NCBI RefSeq assembly: GCF_019457475.1
Contig: NZ_CP080413.1
Location: 558,001 to 622,000 of the forward strand
Origin: Shewanella acanthi
Lineage (GTDB): Bacteria; Pseudomonadota; Gammaproteobacteria; Enterobacterales; Shewanellaceae
DNA: 64,000 nucleotides
Direction: 5' to 3'
Positions 1 through 9,233 of the stretch are shown here, piece after piece. Positions within the stretch are counted from its first letter, which is position 1. Every line of letters starts with the position of its first letter. The notes beneath the pieces are model-generated. The model was not told the origin of the DNA and made no database searches. It was given only the letters and a program-made list of their open reading frames with translations. The position numbers and the translations under genes were made by a program.

Positions 1-547
1 ATTGGCGCAAAATCAGAAAAATCCCAGCAATCATAACGACCAACATTGCAAGGTTAATCCCAAGCTTAGTGCCGTAGACTTCGCTAAACACCCGTCTACC
101 AATACTAAGATCCTGAGCAACCGTTAATGTGGCCGTGATCTTTGAAGAACTTGAGCTTAGCCCGAGGGAAAGCAATTGCATGTCATTATTTTTCGGTCCC
201 TTTGCCTGCCAAACCCGCGTTTGTCCGGGGCTTAAGGGGGCGATGTCTAATTGCATGTCCCACAGGGAGCGTGAGCGGATCACTTCATCGGGGAGATTTA
301 ATTGAAAATAACGACCGGAATAGGCGGGTTTGTAGAAACTTGAAAGCTGGGTTTGATCGATATGGATCTCGCCATTATTGATATGGGTCGCTAGCTTGAT
401 GTGTTCGAGATCTTCTTCTAAGCGATTGATAATGGAGTCATGAAATGCCTGACGTAGCATAGACTCAAACACAATGATGCCCGCTACTGTGCCTAGCACT
501 AACAAGCCCGTGAGCCACAGGCTGAGTTTAGTGCGAATGGATATCAT
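1..547 (-). CDS. Sensor histidine kinase, N-terminal part (cut by window edge)
   Basis: Reading the minus strand from an ATG at 547 gives an uninterrupted frame to the window edge, about 182 residues. It begins ISIRTKLSLWLTGLLVLGTV, a basic start followed by a membrane segment. A periplasmic stretch of roughly 120 residues follows, then a second hydrophobic segment near the window edge (LGINLAMLVVMIAGIFLIL). This two-helix sensor layout is typical of QseC/PhoQ-like kinases. The ATG overlaps the stop of the upstream response regulator by four bases (ATGA), which is the usual coupling of a regulator with its kinase. The catalytic HisKA and HATPase domains lie outside the window, so the kinase call rests on the topology and the partner gene. 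The stimulus cannot be inferred. Confidence 0.75.
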   Translation of the reverse strand, partial: MISIRTKLSLWLTGLLVLGTVAGIIVFESMLRQAFHDSIINRLEEDLEHIKLATHINNGEIHIDQTQLSSFYKPAYSGRYFQLNLPDEVIRSRSLWDMQLDIAPLSPGQTRVWQAKGPKNNDMQLLSLGLSSSSSKITATLTVAQDLSIGRRVFSEVYGTKLGINLAMLVVMIAGIFLILRQ

Positions 548-1218
548 GGTGTGACGCCGTGGAAGATATAACCTTGGCCGCGGCGGGTTTCGATAGCGGT
601 TTTGCCGAGTTTCTTACGTAGGTGAGTCACATAGACTTCTACTACGTTACTCTCTTTCTCATCGTCAAATTGATAGAGCTTGTCGGTGAGCTGTGTCTTT
701 GATAACAACTTCTTCGGCGACATCAGGAAGATTTTTAGTAAGCGGAATTCCATCGCCGTGAGTTCAAATAAATTCTCTCCCACCAGTACCGTTTGTTCGG
801 CTTCATCGAGTGTCACACCCGCGTAACTGAGCTGTTTACTCGAGTTATTGACTCTGCCGTGGGCGCGGTGGATCAGTGCCTGAATGCGGGCGAGTAATTC
901 CTGTGCGTGGAAGGGTTTACCCAAATAATCGTCGGCACCGGCATTAAAACCTTCCACTTTTTCGTGCCATTGGCTACGGGCGGTCAACATAATGACTGGT
1001 GTATTTATTTCTTGGCTACGCCAGCTTTGGAGAAGCTCGAGTCCATTGCCGTCGGGCAGCCCAATATCTAAGATCACGCAATCGTATTGGGTTTCTTTGA
1101 TGAGATAGTCGGCTTCGAGCGCTTTATCTGTAATATCGGTAACGTAGCCAGCCTGTTTGAGTTGCTTCGCCAGTTCGGAAACCAGCATTGGATTATCTTC
1201 AACGAGTAGCAGTTTCAT
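544..1218 (-). CDS. OmpR/PhoP-family response regulator (QseB-like)
   Basis: The 224-residue protein starts MKLLLVEDN. The receiver domain covers about residues 1-115: the acidic pair is E7-D8, the phosphoacceptor is D51 in VILDIGLPDGNG, and the KPF motif lies near residue 101. A C-terminal winged-helix domain ends in the typical RRGQGYIF turn. A longer frame runs back to 1278, but the start at 1218 matches the family N-terminus exactly, so the longer version is rejected. The start lies inside the 3' end of the PepSY gene and the stop overlaps the kinase start, giving a three-gene PepSY-regulator-kinase operon. By family, it would be a DNA-binding activator phosphorylated by the adjacent kinase. 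The target genes are unknown; PepSY partners often accompany metal- or envelope-responsive systems. Confidence 0.9.
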   Translation of the reverse strand: MKLLLVEDNPMLVSELAKQLKQAGYVTDITDKALEADYLIKETQYDCVILDIGLPDGNGLELLQSWRSQEINTPVIMLTARSQWHEKVEGFNAGADDYLGKPFHAQELLARIQALIHRAHGRVNNSSKQLSYAGVTLDEAEQTVLVGENLFELTAMEFRLLKIFLMSPKKLLSKTQLTDKLYQFDDEKESNVVEVYVTHLRKKLGKTAIETRRGQGYIFHGVTP

Positions 1219-1528
1219 GTTTTCGACATTCGCTCGGTAGTGCTGTGGACTGTTCGAGTTGACCATTTGTGGCATCAATACTCAGATTCACTATTTGGCC
1301 GCGTTGAACTTTGATTTGTAAATCATAACGCCAATTCTCTTCATCTTGGTAGAGATGGGCATCAATGAGTTCACCTTCACAGTATTGATTAACGACAGAC
1401 AGGGTGCCATTCAGTGACAGAATTTGTCCAGAACTCACCAGTGCTTTAGCTTGATAATGCTCTAATTCTATCGGTTCAGCATGCAGAAAAAATGGATGCA
1501 TAAGAGAGATAAAAAGCAGCCGTTTCAT
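1199..1528 (-). CDS. Periplasmic PepSY-domain protein
   Basis: The 109-residue protein has a short hydrophobic N-terminus (KRLLFISLMHPFFLHAEP) that looks like a Sec signal peptide cleaved near residue 17. The remainder fits a single PepSY domain: a helix with AKALVSSGQILSLNGTL, then strand pairs ending in the DATNGQL turn. PepSY proteins are usually periplasmic or membrane-associated, and some modulate proteases or sensor kinases. It is the first gene of the operon with the response regulator (overlap of 20 bases) and the kinase, so a role in tuning the kinase's signal is a reasonable inference. The cysteines in YCEGEL and PSEC could form a disulfide in the periplasm. Confidence 0.75.
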   Translation of the reverse strand: MKRLLFISLMHPFFLHAEPIELEHYQAKALVSSGQILSLNGTLSVVNQYCEGELIDAHLYQDEENWRYDLQIKVQRGQIVNLSIDATNGQLEQSTALPSECRKHETATR

Positions 1529-1542
1529 TTATGCTCCCCAAT

Positions 1543-1573
1543 AAAAAAATGGCCTAGATTAATGCTAGGCCAC
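1543..1573 (-). terminator. Rho-independent terminator of crp
   Basis: On the minus strand an eight-base stem (TGGCCTAG / CTAGGCCA) with a seven-base loop is followed by seven T residues. It sits 38 bases past the crp stop and just ahead of the PepSY gene. Confidence 0.8.
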
Positions 1574-1610
1574 TTTAATGAAACAGGCTTAAATCAAGCT
1601 GAAGTCTCTC

Positions 1611-2246
1611 TTAACGGGTTCCGTAAACCACTATGGTTTTACCGTGAGCTTGAATAAGGTTTTGTTCTTCAAGCATTTTAAGGATGCGGCCTACGGTTTC
1701 GCGTGAACAACCCACGATTTGACCAATTTCTTGACGTGTGATCTTGATCTGCATGCCGTCAGGGTGAGTCATCGCATCGGGTTGCTTGGCTAAATGCAAT
1801 AGGGTTTGTGCAATACGGCCAGCAACGTCTAGGAATGCTAAGTTACCCACTTTTTGGCTGGTACTTTGCAGGCGATAAGCCATTTGCGCAGACAGCTTCA
1901 TCAAAATTTCTGGATTAACTTGGATCAGCTGTTTAAATTTTTTATAGGAAATTTCAGCAATTTCACATGCTTGTTTAGCACGAACCCAAGCGGTACGTTC
2001 GGCTTGTTCTTCAAACAATCCCAGCTCACCGATAAAATCGCCTTGATTGAGATAGGAAAGGATCATTTCCTTACCTTCTTCATCTTTAATCAATACCGCC
2101 ACAGAACCTTTTACGATGTAATAAAGGGTATCTGAGTCTTCGCCAGCATGGATCAAAGTGCTTTTGGCAGGATACTTATGAATGTGACAGTGTGATAAAA
2201 ACCATTCCAATGTTGGGTCCGGTTTTGGCTTACCAATCAGAGCCAT
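1611..2246 (-). CDS. crp: cAMP receptor protein CRP
   Basis: This 211-residue global regulator has an N-terminal cyclic-nucleotide-binding domain (residues about 10-130) with the phosphate-binding cassette [21 protein letters not shown]-terminal helix-turn-helix has the recognition helix [11 protein letters not shown], including the R-E-R contacts for TGTGA half-sites. Sequence similarity to E. coli CRP is very high through [13 protein letters not shown]. In Shewanella, CRP is known to control anaerobic respiration genes such as nrfA, as well as carbon metabolism. One visible difference is that the cassette serine next to the cAMP-contacting arginine (Ser83 of E. coli) is a threonine here (T85). 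It is monocistronic with its own terminator, and a 410-base region separates it from the divergent Sel1 gene. Confidence 0.97.
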   Translation of the reverse strand: MALIGKPKPDPTLEWFLSHCHIHKYPAKSTLIHAGEDSDTLYYIVKGSVAVLIKDEEGKEMILSYLNQGDFIGELGLFEEQAERTAWVRAKQACEIAEISYKKFKQLIQVNPEILMKLSAQMAYRLQSTSQKVGNLAFLDVAGRIAQTLLHLAKQPDAMTHPDGMQIKITRQEIGQIVGCSRETVGRILKMLEEQNLIQAHGKTIVVYGTR

Positions 2247-2658
2247 GTGATGTTCCTCGATTGATTAAAACGAAAGTAAGAATATTCTAAATAAGCATTT
2301 TACGTCAATTAACCACATAAAAACTTGATGAAGCTCTTAGTTTAGAATAAGTGAATAAATGCAAATAACCATCTAAATTTTGAGCTTATTTTGCTGCTTT
2401 AGTGATATTAGTCAACTGAATCACTGTGAAACAACACCATATTCATCTAACTCTGTAGAGTGAATCACAACTTATCAAGCCTTTTTTGATTGTGAACCTG
2501 AAAATAAACAACAGACATGTTAGTTCTTCACCGCTTTTATCACTTAAATGCCCCATGACTTCAGTTTTATTTTGAATCGGTCGATAGGATAGGGACTCGA
2601 CTTATCGATTGAATTCAGGCTAACTTGGAATCGCAACGCTTTTTTGAGAGGTTAACAA
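2247..2658. other. Intergenic region between divergent crp and Sel1 gene
   Basis: This 412-base AT-rich stretch must hold the promoters for crp (leftward) and the Sel1-repeat gene (rightward). I found no convincing 16-base CRP palindrome and no ORF with a ribosome binding site. GAGAGG at 2646-2651 is the ribosome binding site of the rightward gene. Confidence 0.5.
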
Positions 2659-3450
2659 GTGAAATACAGACATTGGGTGCTAAGTGTAGGTTTAAGTTTC
2701 TCCCTCGGATTATCCTTGGGATTAAGTTCTGCGGCCCATGCTTTTTCAATTCCCCAACCGGCTAACGAAGTTGCGGCCAGCAAGTTCGCCGTTATCCAAG
2801 TTCAGGCCATGCAAGGGGAAGCTGAAGCGCAATTTCTACTTGGCCTTATGTATCTTACAGGCCGTTATGTTGCGCAGGAAGTGCCCACAGGCATCCATTG
2901 GATGACCTTAGCTGCTGAGCAGCAGCATGAAAAGGCGCAGCAAACCCTTGGTGATTTATCCTTTGAGGGGCAGTTGATTAAGCGTGACTTAGCTACTGCC
3001 GAACGCTGGTATAAAACGATGGCTGAAAATGGCAGCCATTGGGCACAGTTTAGATTAGGCTTTATTTATGCGTCGGGTGGCGATGGCGTGGTCCGCGATT
3101 GTGGTAAGGCAGTCGAGCAATTTATACAAGTTGGTGACGATGTTGCCCTTGGCAATGTGGCTTGGATTCTGGCGACCTGTCCAGAGGCTAAGTACCGCGA
3201 CGGCAATCGCGCCCTTGAATTGTCACTCCAGTTACTTAAAGAAAATGAAAACGATCCGACCCATCTCGATAATTTAGCGGCCGCCTATGCCGAAGTCGGT
3301 GATTTTGGATCTGCGGTTTCGACTCAGCAAAAAGCGATTGCAGTGCTGAAAAGCCAGCAACAAGACACGAAGGCCGATGAATTTATACTTCGTTTACAGA
3401 GCTATGAGCAAAAGCGTGCCTATCGTGAAACGGTGCGATTAGACGATTAA
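2659..3450 (+). CDS. Secreted Sel1/TPR-repeat protein
   Basis: The 263-residue protein starts at GTG, eight bases after a GAGAGG ribosome binding site. Residues 1-29 form a signal peptide ending SSAAHAFS, so the protein is predicted to be periplasmic. Two to three Sel1-like repeats follow (AEAQFLLGLMYLTGRYVAQE..., EKAQQTLGDLSFEGQLIKRD..., HWAQFRLGFIYASGGDGVVR...). A less regular helical region and one TPR-like unit (THLDNLAAAYAEVGDFGSAV) complete the protein. Sel1/TPR solenoids act as protein-protein scaffolds; the partner is unknown. It stands alone with its own terminator, and CRP sits across the divergent promoter region. Confidence 0.85.
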   Translation: MKYRHWVLSVGLSFSLGLSLGLSSAAHAFSIPQPANEVAASKFAVIQVQAMQGEAEAQFLLGLMYLTGRYVAQEVPTGIHWMTLAAEQQHEKAQQTLGDLSFEGQLIKRDLATAERWYKTMAENGSHWAQFRLGFIYASGGDGVVRDCGKAVEQFIQVGDDVALGNVAWILATCPEAKYRDGNRALELSLQLLKENENDPTHLDNLAAAYAEVGDFGSAVSTQQKAIAVLKSQQQDTKADEFILRLQSYEQKRAYRETVRLDD

Positions 3451-3486
3451 GCTTCTATCAAGCGCCTAATAGATACGAACTCCCAC

Positions 3487-3514
3487 AGCCCAAGTCTACT
3501 TGGGCTTGTTTTTT
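3487..3514 (+). terminator. Rho-independent terminator of the Sel1 gene
   Basis: AGCCCAAG and CTTGGGCT form an eight-base stem with a TCTA loop, followed by TGTTTTTT. It lies 36 bases after the stop of the Sel1-repeat gene and faces the convergent thpR gene. Confidence 0.85.
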
Positions 3515-3562
3515 CGGGCGCAATAGCGTCTGATTTCTTTTCGCACTAGGACAAGTTTGGAG

Positions 3563-4132
3563 TTAGCTTAAGTCCCAGCTATGCAAGACCTTATATTCCA
3601 CCCCTTTATCTGTACTGCTCGAAAGATATAAATGCAGTGCGGTTGGAGCAATCACCAGTTCTTTAAAAGGTGCGCCGTTAAAGCGGGATAAGGGTAGCTC
3701 GAGAAGCTCGTCACTTGGCTCATTTACTGTAAAACTTTTCGCTTTTCTAAATAGACTGATATGGGGTCTAAAGCCATGCTCGCTGATATGCAGTGTTAAC
3801 TGCTGAGCGAGTTGCTTAGTGTCCTTGGCTAGCTGCGCTAAATTCGCGCAAACATTTTCTCCTTTCAAACAACATACCTGCGCCCTAGGCCACTCCGCGA
3901 TGGAATCTAACTGCACGCTGAATCTAGGTTTCGCTATTTCATCTATCGACTTAATTAACGATTCCTTTTGTTCTTGGCTAACCATGCCTAAAAAGGCGAG
4001 GGTAAGATGAAAATTGTCTTGATGAACAGCTTTGGCTGCTGAATTTAACGAGCTGACTAACTCCCTTTGTAAATGGGTGAGTGTCTCGAGTTGGGATGGG
4101 CTAGGGGCAAACCCTAGGAATAATCGTTCCAA
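3563..4132 (-). CDS. thpR: RNA 2',3'-cyclic phosphodiesterase (2H family)
   Basis: The 189-residue protein carries the two HxT/Sx signatures of the 2H phosphoesterase fold: HLTLAFLG near residue 43 and HISLFRKA near residue 123. It starts RLFLGFAPSPSQLETL, as in bacterial 2'-5' RNA ligase/ThpR proteins, and has the family's usual length. These enzymes hydrolyse 2',3'-cyclic phosphate ends of RNA and can reversibly join tRNA halves with a 2'-5' bond in vitro. The physiological substrate is not settled. The gene is monocistronic and convergent with the Sel1 gene. Confidence 0.88.
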   Translation of the reverse strand: MERLFLGFAPSPSQLETLTHLQRELVSSLNSAAKAVHQDNFHLTLAFLGMVSQEQKESLIKSIDEIAKPRFSVQLDSIAEWPRAQVCCLKGENVCANLAQLAKDTKQLAQQLTLHISEHGFRPHISLFRKAKSFTVNEPSDELLELPLSRFNGAPFKELVIAPTALHLYLSSSTDKGVEYKVLHSWDLS

Positions 4133-4357
4133 ATTGTGTTATCCCCGTAACTGTTTGAATTTTAGTTTTTTAGCAAGTTTGGCTCCTGCAACACTGAATT
4201 CGACTAAGCTTGAGGGCTAATTTATATGTAAATAGGTCAGTAAGGCTTATGTGATTGAACGCTTGAACAAATTAGCGAGCATAGTGCGCAGGAGTTTCTA
4301 TACTCAATGCAAAGTGTTTTACGTTTAAAGAGCCTTAATCTTAAGGAAATTCCAACC

Positions 4358-6610
4358 ATGTCTTCCGGTATCACAACGCCACTTCAACAAGCCTTAGCGA
4401 CCATTTTTAGCGACACCCCGCTAGAAACCCTAGAGCAGAATGTCGATAGGGCGCTGGAGGTTATCACCTTCCAGCTGCATTGTGATGGCGTGTTTGTGCT
4501 TACCGGTAATCAATCCCTTAATCAGCTTAAAACCCGTAATCTTTATCTCAAACCGCAATTTACTCAGGGACAACAATTGCGAGAATGGCCGCTGGCGAAA
4601 ATGCCTTTTTTCCGAGCCTTGGCTCGCAAACCCAAGTTGTTAAATCTTGCCGATGTTAACTCACTTCCCGCCGATGCCAAAGAAGAGCGTGCCCTGCTGC
4701 GGCAATGGCATGTAAAAAGTTTATTAGTATTGCCACCTGTCGTGTTAGGGGAAACCACTATAGCCCTAGGTGCAGTTAATTGCTCTGAATGTTGCCAGTG
4801 GACTGATGCTTTTATTCAAGAATTTAATCACGCAGCGGTAATGATTGCCTCGGCAATGGAGCTCACCCGAATCGCCAACCTTATGTTGGCCGATGAACAA
4901 AAATACCGTGAGGTTTTTAATCAGTTGCCACTTGCCTGCGCCCTAGTAGACAGGCGCAATCAATTGACCATGCTTAATAAGGTCGCACTGCAAACGTTGC
5001 CAATCCATAACGGCTATGACTTGTTTTCTATGGTGCGTGAGGAAGAGCACCCCATCTTGGCTGACACCTTACAAATTGTCCGCGAGGGCTTGTTAGGCCA
5101 AGCATGGTGTGAGTTGCCGTTAAAGTCAGACGCACAGCTCGATTGGTTAAGATTAAGCTTCAGTCAAATCCGTGGTGACAAGAATACGCTCGTCATGATT
5201 GCAGAGGATGTGAGTGAAAAGTACCGCCTCGCCGATGAACTCTCATTTCAGTCAAACTACGATGCTTTGACTGGTCTGCCCAATCGTCTCCATTTTGAAG
5301 CGCTACTTGATAATCTACTCAAAACAAAGGATGAAATGCCCACCTGCGTAGCCTTTATCGATGTAGATCAGTTTCAGGTGATTAATAATGTCAGTGGTCA
5401 TAAGGCGGGAGACAAGCTGTTGTGTCAGCTTGCATTACGGCTGAAGCAGCTGGTTCGTAAAGGCGATATAGTTGCACGTTTAGGTGGTGATGAATTTGGT
5501 ATTCTAATGCATTACTGCAATGTTGAATCGGCGCAGCACATTGCGAGGCGAATTTGTACCCAGCTGTCGACCCATGAGTTTATCTGGGATAAACGCAGCC
5601 ATAATGTCAGCGTGAGTATGGGGGTGGCTAAGTTAGATAAATCCTCAACCGATATTTACACCGTAATGAGTCAGGCCGATGCCGCATGCAGGCTCGCAAA
5701 GGACAAAGGACGTAATGGTTGGCATTTATATAGTGCCAAAGATCCTAAAATGACCCGTCTCTACAATGAGATGATGGCCTCTGTCGATATCGTCAGTGCC
5801 TTGGCACTGAATCAATTTGAGCTCTACTTTCAGCCAATAGCACCACTTAATCGCCAAGCTAATGGGCTTCATATTGAAATCCTACTCAGGATGGTGCAAA
5901 CCAACGGCACTATCGTTTCGCCCGCCATTTTTTTACCTGCAGCCGAGCGATATAACTTAGCGTCTAAAATCGATCTCTGGGTGATAGATAATTTACTGAA
6001 ATGGGGCGGGGCGAACTTAGTACTTTGGCAACAACTTGAAATGGTGTCGTTGAATCTTTCGGCCACCTCTTTAAGTGATAGTGAGTTTATGAATTGGCTT
6101 GAAATCCGTCTGATGGCAGAGCCCGAACTGGTGGATAAACTTTGTATCGAAATCACCGAAACCGCCGCAGTGAGTCAGTTGGAGCAAGCTACTAAGTTGA
6201 TTGATATTTTACAGCCATTGGACTGTAAATTAGCATTGGATGATTTTGGAGCGGGCTTTTCGAGTCTGGCATATCTTAAACGATTGGATGTTGATTTTGT
6301 TAAGATCGACGGCCAGTTTGTCGTCAATGTTTGCGAGGATGCGACGGATCAGGCCATTATCAAAGCTATCTGTCAGTTGGGTAAGGATATGGGGTTTACG
6401 GTGATTGCCGAGTTTGTGGAGAACATCGACATTATTCGTCAGTTGCTCACCTTAGGTGTGGACTACGCCCAAGGCTATGCGATTAAAAAACCCATGCGTT
6501 TGGCAGAGATTGAATCTCTCATTGATGATATAGACTCCTTAATTCCAGCATCCCTATCCACGGAGGCTCATCTGCAATGTTCGAAATGTGGGGCCTCAAA
6601 TGGCACTTAA
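4358..6610 (+). CDS. GAF-PAS-GGDEF-EAL cyclic-di-GMP signalling protein
   Basis: From the ATG at 4358 the protein has 750 residues; an in-frame ATG at 4307 would add 17. The 4358 start is preferred because AAGGAA lies ten bases upstream. The domain order is GAF-like (about 20-180), a PAS-like segment (about 185-290), GGDEF (about 300-465) and EAL (about 480-725). No membrane segment is visible, so it is probably cytoplasmic. The GGDEF site is intact (RLGGDEFGIL), with an RxxD inhibitory site (RKGD) five residues before it. The EAL domain keeps EIL for EAL, N in SLNLSA, ITET, DDFGAGFSS, VKIDG and the final AE. Both diguanylate cyclase and phosphodiesterase activities are therefore possible. 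The last eight residues contain CSKCG, which could bind a metal. Confidence 0.88.
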   Translation: MSSGITTPLQQALATIFSDTPLETLEQNVDRALEVITFQLHCDGVFVLTGNQSLNQLKTRNLYLKPQFTQGQQLREWPLAKMPFFRALARKPKLLNLADVNSLPADAKEERALLRQWHVKSLLVLPPVVLGETTIALGAVNCSECCQWTDAFIQEFNHAAVMIASAMELTRIANLMLADEQKYREVFNQLPLACALVDRRNQLTMLNKVALQTLPIHNGYDLFSMVREEEHPILADTLQIVREGLLGQAWCELPLKSDAQLDWLRLSFSQIRGDKNTLVMIAEDVSEKYRLADELSFQSNYDALTGLPNRLHFEALLDNLLKTKDEMPTCVAFIDVDQFQVINNVSGHKAGDKLLCQLALRLKQLVRKGDIVARLGGDEFGILMHYCNVESAQHIARRICTQLSTHEFIWDKRSHNVSVSMGVAKLDKSSTDIYTVMSQADAACRLAKDKGRNGWHLYSAKDPKMTRLYNEMMASVDIVSALALNQFELYFQPIAPLNRQANGLHIEILLRMVQTNGTIVSPAIFLPAAERYNLASKIDLWVIDNLLKWGGANLVLWQQLEMVSLNLSATSLSDSEFMNWLEIRLMAEPELVDKLCIEITETAAVSQLEQATKLIDILQPLDCKLALDDFGAGFSSLAYLKRLDVDFVKIDGQFVVNVCEDATDQAIIKAICQLGKDMGFTVIAEFVENIDIIRQLLTLGVDYAQGYAIKKPMRLAEIESLIDDIDSLIPASLSTEAHLQCSKCGASNGT

Positions 6611-6662
6611 CCTCGTTTATAGGTACACTGGCAACCTCTGTTTTAGTTTTGATATCTGACCC

Positions 6663-9158
6663 TTGAACTCTCTACCTATCCACGTACTTCTATCACCTCT
6701 TCGTGAAGCTTTTGCTAACCATTCCCAAGTTATCCTTGAGGCGCCAACAGGAGCGGGTAAATCTACCGCCTTACCATTGGCTATGCTCGATTGGCCTGAA
6801 ATCGCTGGCCAAATTCTGATGCTCGAACCGCGACGAGTGGCCGCGCGCAGTGTGGCGCAGTTTATCGCAAGCTGTCGCGGACAAAGCGTTGGGCAAGAGG
6901 TGGGGTATCGGGTACGCGGCGAGACTAAAGTTAGTCAACAGACGCGGCTTGAGGTGGTGACCGAGGGGATTTTAACGCGGATGATCCAGCAGGATCCCGA
7001 GTTAACGGGGATCGATATGATTATCTTCGATGAGATCCACGAACGGCATCTGACCACGGATCTTGGGCTTGCCTTAGCGCTCGAAGTGCAGAGTTCCTTA
7101 AGGGATGACTTAAAAATTCTCGCCATGTCGGCAACACTTTCAGGATTGGCCTTGACTGAGTTAATGCCAGAGGCGGCGTTGCTCCATAGTGAGGGGCGAA
7201 GTTTCCCCGTGGAAATCAGCTATCGCCCAGTACCGAGTCAGCAGCAATGGCTGGAGCATTTAGGTCGTTGCATTCTCGATGTTATTGCAGAGCCGTCAGG
7301 CAATAGCAGCCATGAAGACATCCTGGTGTTTTTACCAGGTAAGGCCGAAATCCTCAGGATTGCCCAGTTTCTGCAGGAAAGGCTCGATAATCAGCAATAC
7401 CTCATTTCGCCGCTTTATGGCGAGTTATCGGCTGCCGAACAGGACTGCGCAATCAAGGCCGTAACGGGTAAGCGCAAGATAGTGCTCTCAACTAATGTTG
7501 CCGAATCGAGCTTAACTATTGAAGGCATTGGCTATGTTATTGACAGCGGCTATAAGCGTCAGGCGAGTTTTAATCCAAAAACTGGGGTGACTCGACTAAG
7601 CCTAAAGCGTATTAGTCAGGCATCGGCAACACAGAGGGCGGGGCGTGCGGGACGTTTAACCGCAGGCCGTTGTGTTCGCATTTGGAGTCAAGAAGAACAG
7701 GGCAGAATGCTCAAGGCCGACGAGCCCGAAATCATTCAAGCCGAACTTGTGTCCATGGTCCACGACTGCGCGTACTGGGGCGCTAAAGCTTGCAGCGAAT
7801 TGTTGCTACTGACACAGCCGCCAACGGTGATTGAGCAATTAGCTTGGGCGTTGTTAACACGCCTTGAGATGGTCGACAGTCAGCATAAACTCTCGCCCCA
7901 TGGTAAAGCGGCCTACGAACTTGGCTGTCACCCGCGCCTCGCCCATATGTTACTTGCCGCCAAAGCCATGAATGATGATGGGTTAATCGCACTAGCTTGC
8001 CTGCTTGCGGGGATCCTCGAGGCGAGGCGATTACCCCGTAAAGGCTGCGATATCATGAATTACCTGGGTTTTGCAGCTAAAGGCACTGTGGCCCAGCAGG
8101 CAAGGCAGTGGCAACGTAAACTCGGAAACAGCACCGATTTATCCGTCGTTGCTGCAAAAGCTCATCCTAATGATGTCGGTTGGTTACTGGCGCTGGCTTA
8201 CCCAGATAGAATTGCTAAATCCCGTGGTATCGAAGGCTACCTATTGGCCAATGGCACAGGAGTTACTTTGGATGCTGAGGATAACCTCGCGCAAACATCA
8301 TGGTTGGTGGTAGCAGATTTTCAAGAAACGGAGGGCAGAAACTCAGGGCGGATCTATTTAGCTTGCCCGTTTCAGCCGAGTTTATTGGATAATGAATTAT
8401 CCTCCTTAGTGGATATCAGCGAGCAATGTGGTTGGGATGAAGTCAAGGGGCGCGCCATTGCCGAGCGGCAGTCTAAAGTCGGACAAATCTTGCTGAAAGC
8501 TGAACAGATTGCAAATCCCGAACGGGCGCAAATTGTAGCGGCGTTGCTTAGTTACATTCGTCAGCAGGGACTCAAAATTCTTAATTGGAATGATAACTTA
8601 GAGCAGTTTCAAGCGAGGTTGAAACTCGCTGCTAGCCTCGATAGCAGCACTGATTGGCCCGATATCAGTGATGGGGTATTGCTTGCAACGCTTGAAACTT
8701 GGCTGGCGCCTTACCTCGGAAATGTGAATAATCTGCAGCAGTTGCAAAAACTCGATAGTTTTTCTTTTGTGGCAAACCAATTGAGCTGGTCACAGCAGCA
8801 AAATCTTGAGACCTTGCTGCCTAAATCTTGGCCCTTAGTCACAGGAACCTCTGCACCGATTATTTATGAGGCCTCGGGACGTGCGTTGTTGCGAGTCAGA
8901 CTGCAGGAAGTGTTTGGTATGGCTGATAGCCCGCTACTTGCGAATGGCAAACTTAAAGTGACAATGGAGTTACTCTCACCCGCGCAGCGACCTTTGGCTC
9001 TGACTGCGGATCTTGCCAGCTTTTGGCAGGGCCCCTATGTCGACGTCAAAAAGGAAATGCGTGGACGTTACCCTAAACATTTGTGGCCTGATGATCCCGC
9101 TAATACGTTGCCAACAAAATTTACGAAGAAGAAAACCTTAGGCTTATCTCAGTCATAA
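6663..9158 (+). CDS. hrpB: ATP-dependent helicase HrpB
   Basis: The 831-residue DEAH/RHA helicase starts at TTG (6663). The resulting N-terminus NSLPIHVLLSPLREAF matches the HrpB family, so the weak start codon is accepted. Visible motifs are motif I APTGAGKS (27-34), motif II DEIH (about 123), motif III SAT and motif VI QRAGRAGR (about 328). After the RecA-like pair come the helicase-associated domains and the family-specific C-terminal domain, which ends in the GRYPKHLWPDDP motif typical of HrpB. Substrates are not well defined; an RNA helicase role is inferred from family. It sits 52 bases after the GGDEF-EAL gene and upstream of mrcB, the same hrpB-mrcB neighbourhood seen in E. coli. Confidence 0.95.
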   Translation: MNSLPIHVLLSPLREAFANHSQVILEAPTGAGKSTALPLAMLDWPEIAGQILMLEPRRVAARSVAQFIASCRGQSVGQEVGYRVRGETKVSQQTRLEVVTEGILTRMIQQDPELTGIDMIIFDEIHERHLTTDLGLALALEVQSSLRDDLKILAMSATLSGLALTELMPEAALLHSEGRSFPVEISYRPVPSQQQWLEHLGRCILDVIAEPSGNSSHEDILVFLPGKAEILRIAQFLQERLDNQQYLISPLYGELSAAEQDCAIKAVTGKRKIVLSTNVAESSLTIEGIGYVIDSGYKRQASFNPKTGVTRLSLKRISQASATQRAGRAGRLTAGRCVRIWSQEEQGRMLKADEPEIIQAELVSMVHDCAYWGAKACSELLLLTQPPTVIEQLAWALLTRLEMVDSQHKLSPHGKAAYELGCHPRLAHMLLAAKAMNDDGLIALACLLAGILEARRLPRKGCDIMNYLGFAAKGTVAQQARQWQRKLGNSTDLSVVAAKAHPNDVGWLLALAYPDRIAKSRGIEGYLLANGTGVTLDAEDNLAQTSWLVVADFQETEGRNSGRIYLACPFQPSLLDNELSSLVDISEQCGWDEVKGRAIAERQSKVGQILLKAEQIANPERAQIVAALLSYIRQQGLKILNWNDNLEQFQARLKLAASLDSSTDWPDISDGVLLATLETWLAPYLGNVNNLQQLQKLDSFSFVANQLSWSQQQNLETLLPKSWPLVTGTSAPIIYEASGRALLRVRLQEVFGMADSPLLANGKLKVTMELLSPAQRPLALTADLASFWQGPYVDVKKEMRGRYPKHLWPDDPANTLPTKFTKKKTLGLSQS

Positions 9159-9233
9159 CTTGCCTTTAATATGTTGAATTTATTAGCAGATTATTTTGAC
9201 TGATGCCTTTAATGCACCATTGATGAAGTAGAT

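Noticed and set aside
2401..2480. CRP autoregulatory site upstream of crp
   Set aside because: Pieces such as CACTGTGAAAC and GTGAATCACA occur, but none has the TGTGA-N6-TCACA spacing.
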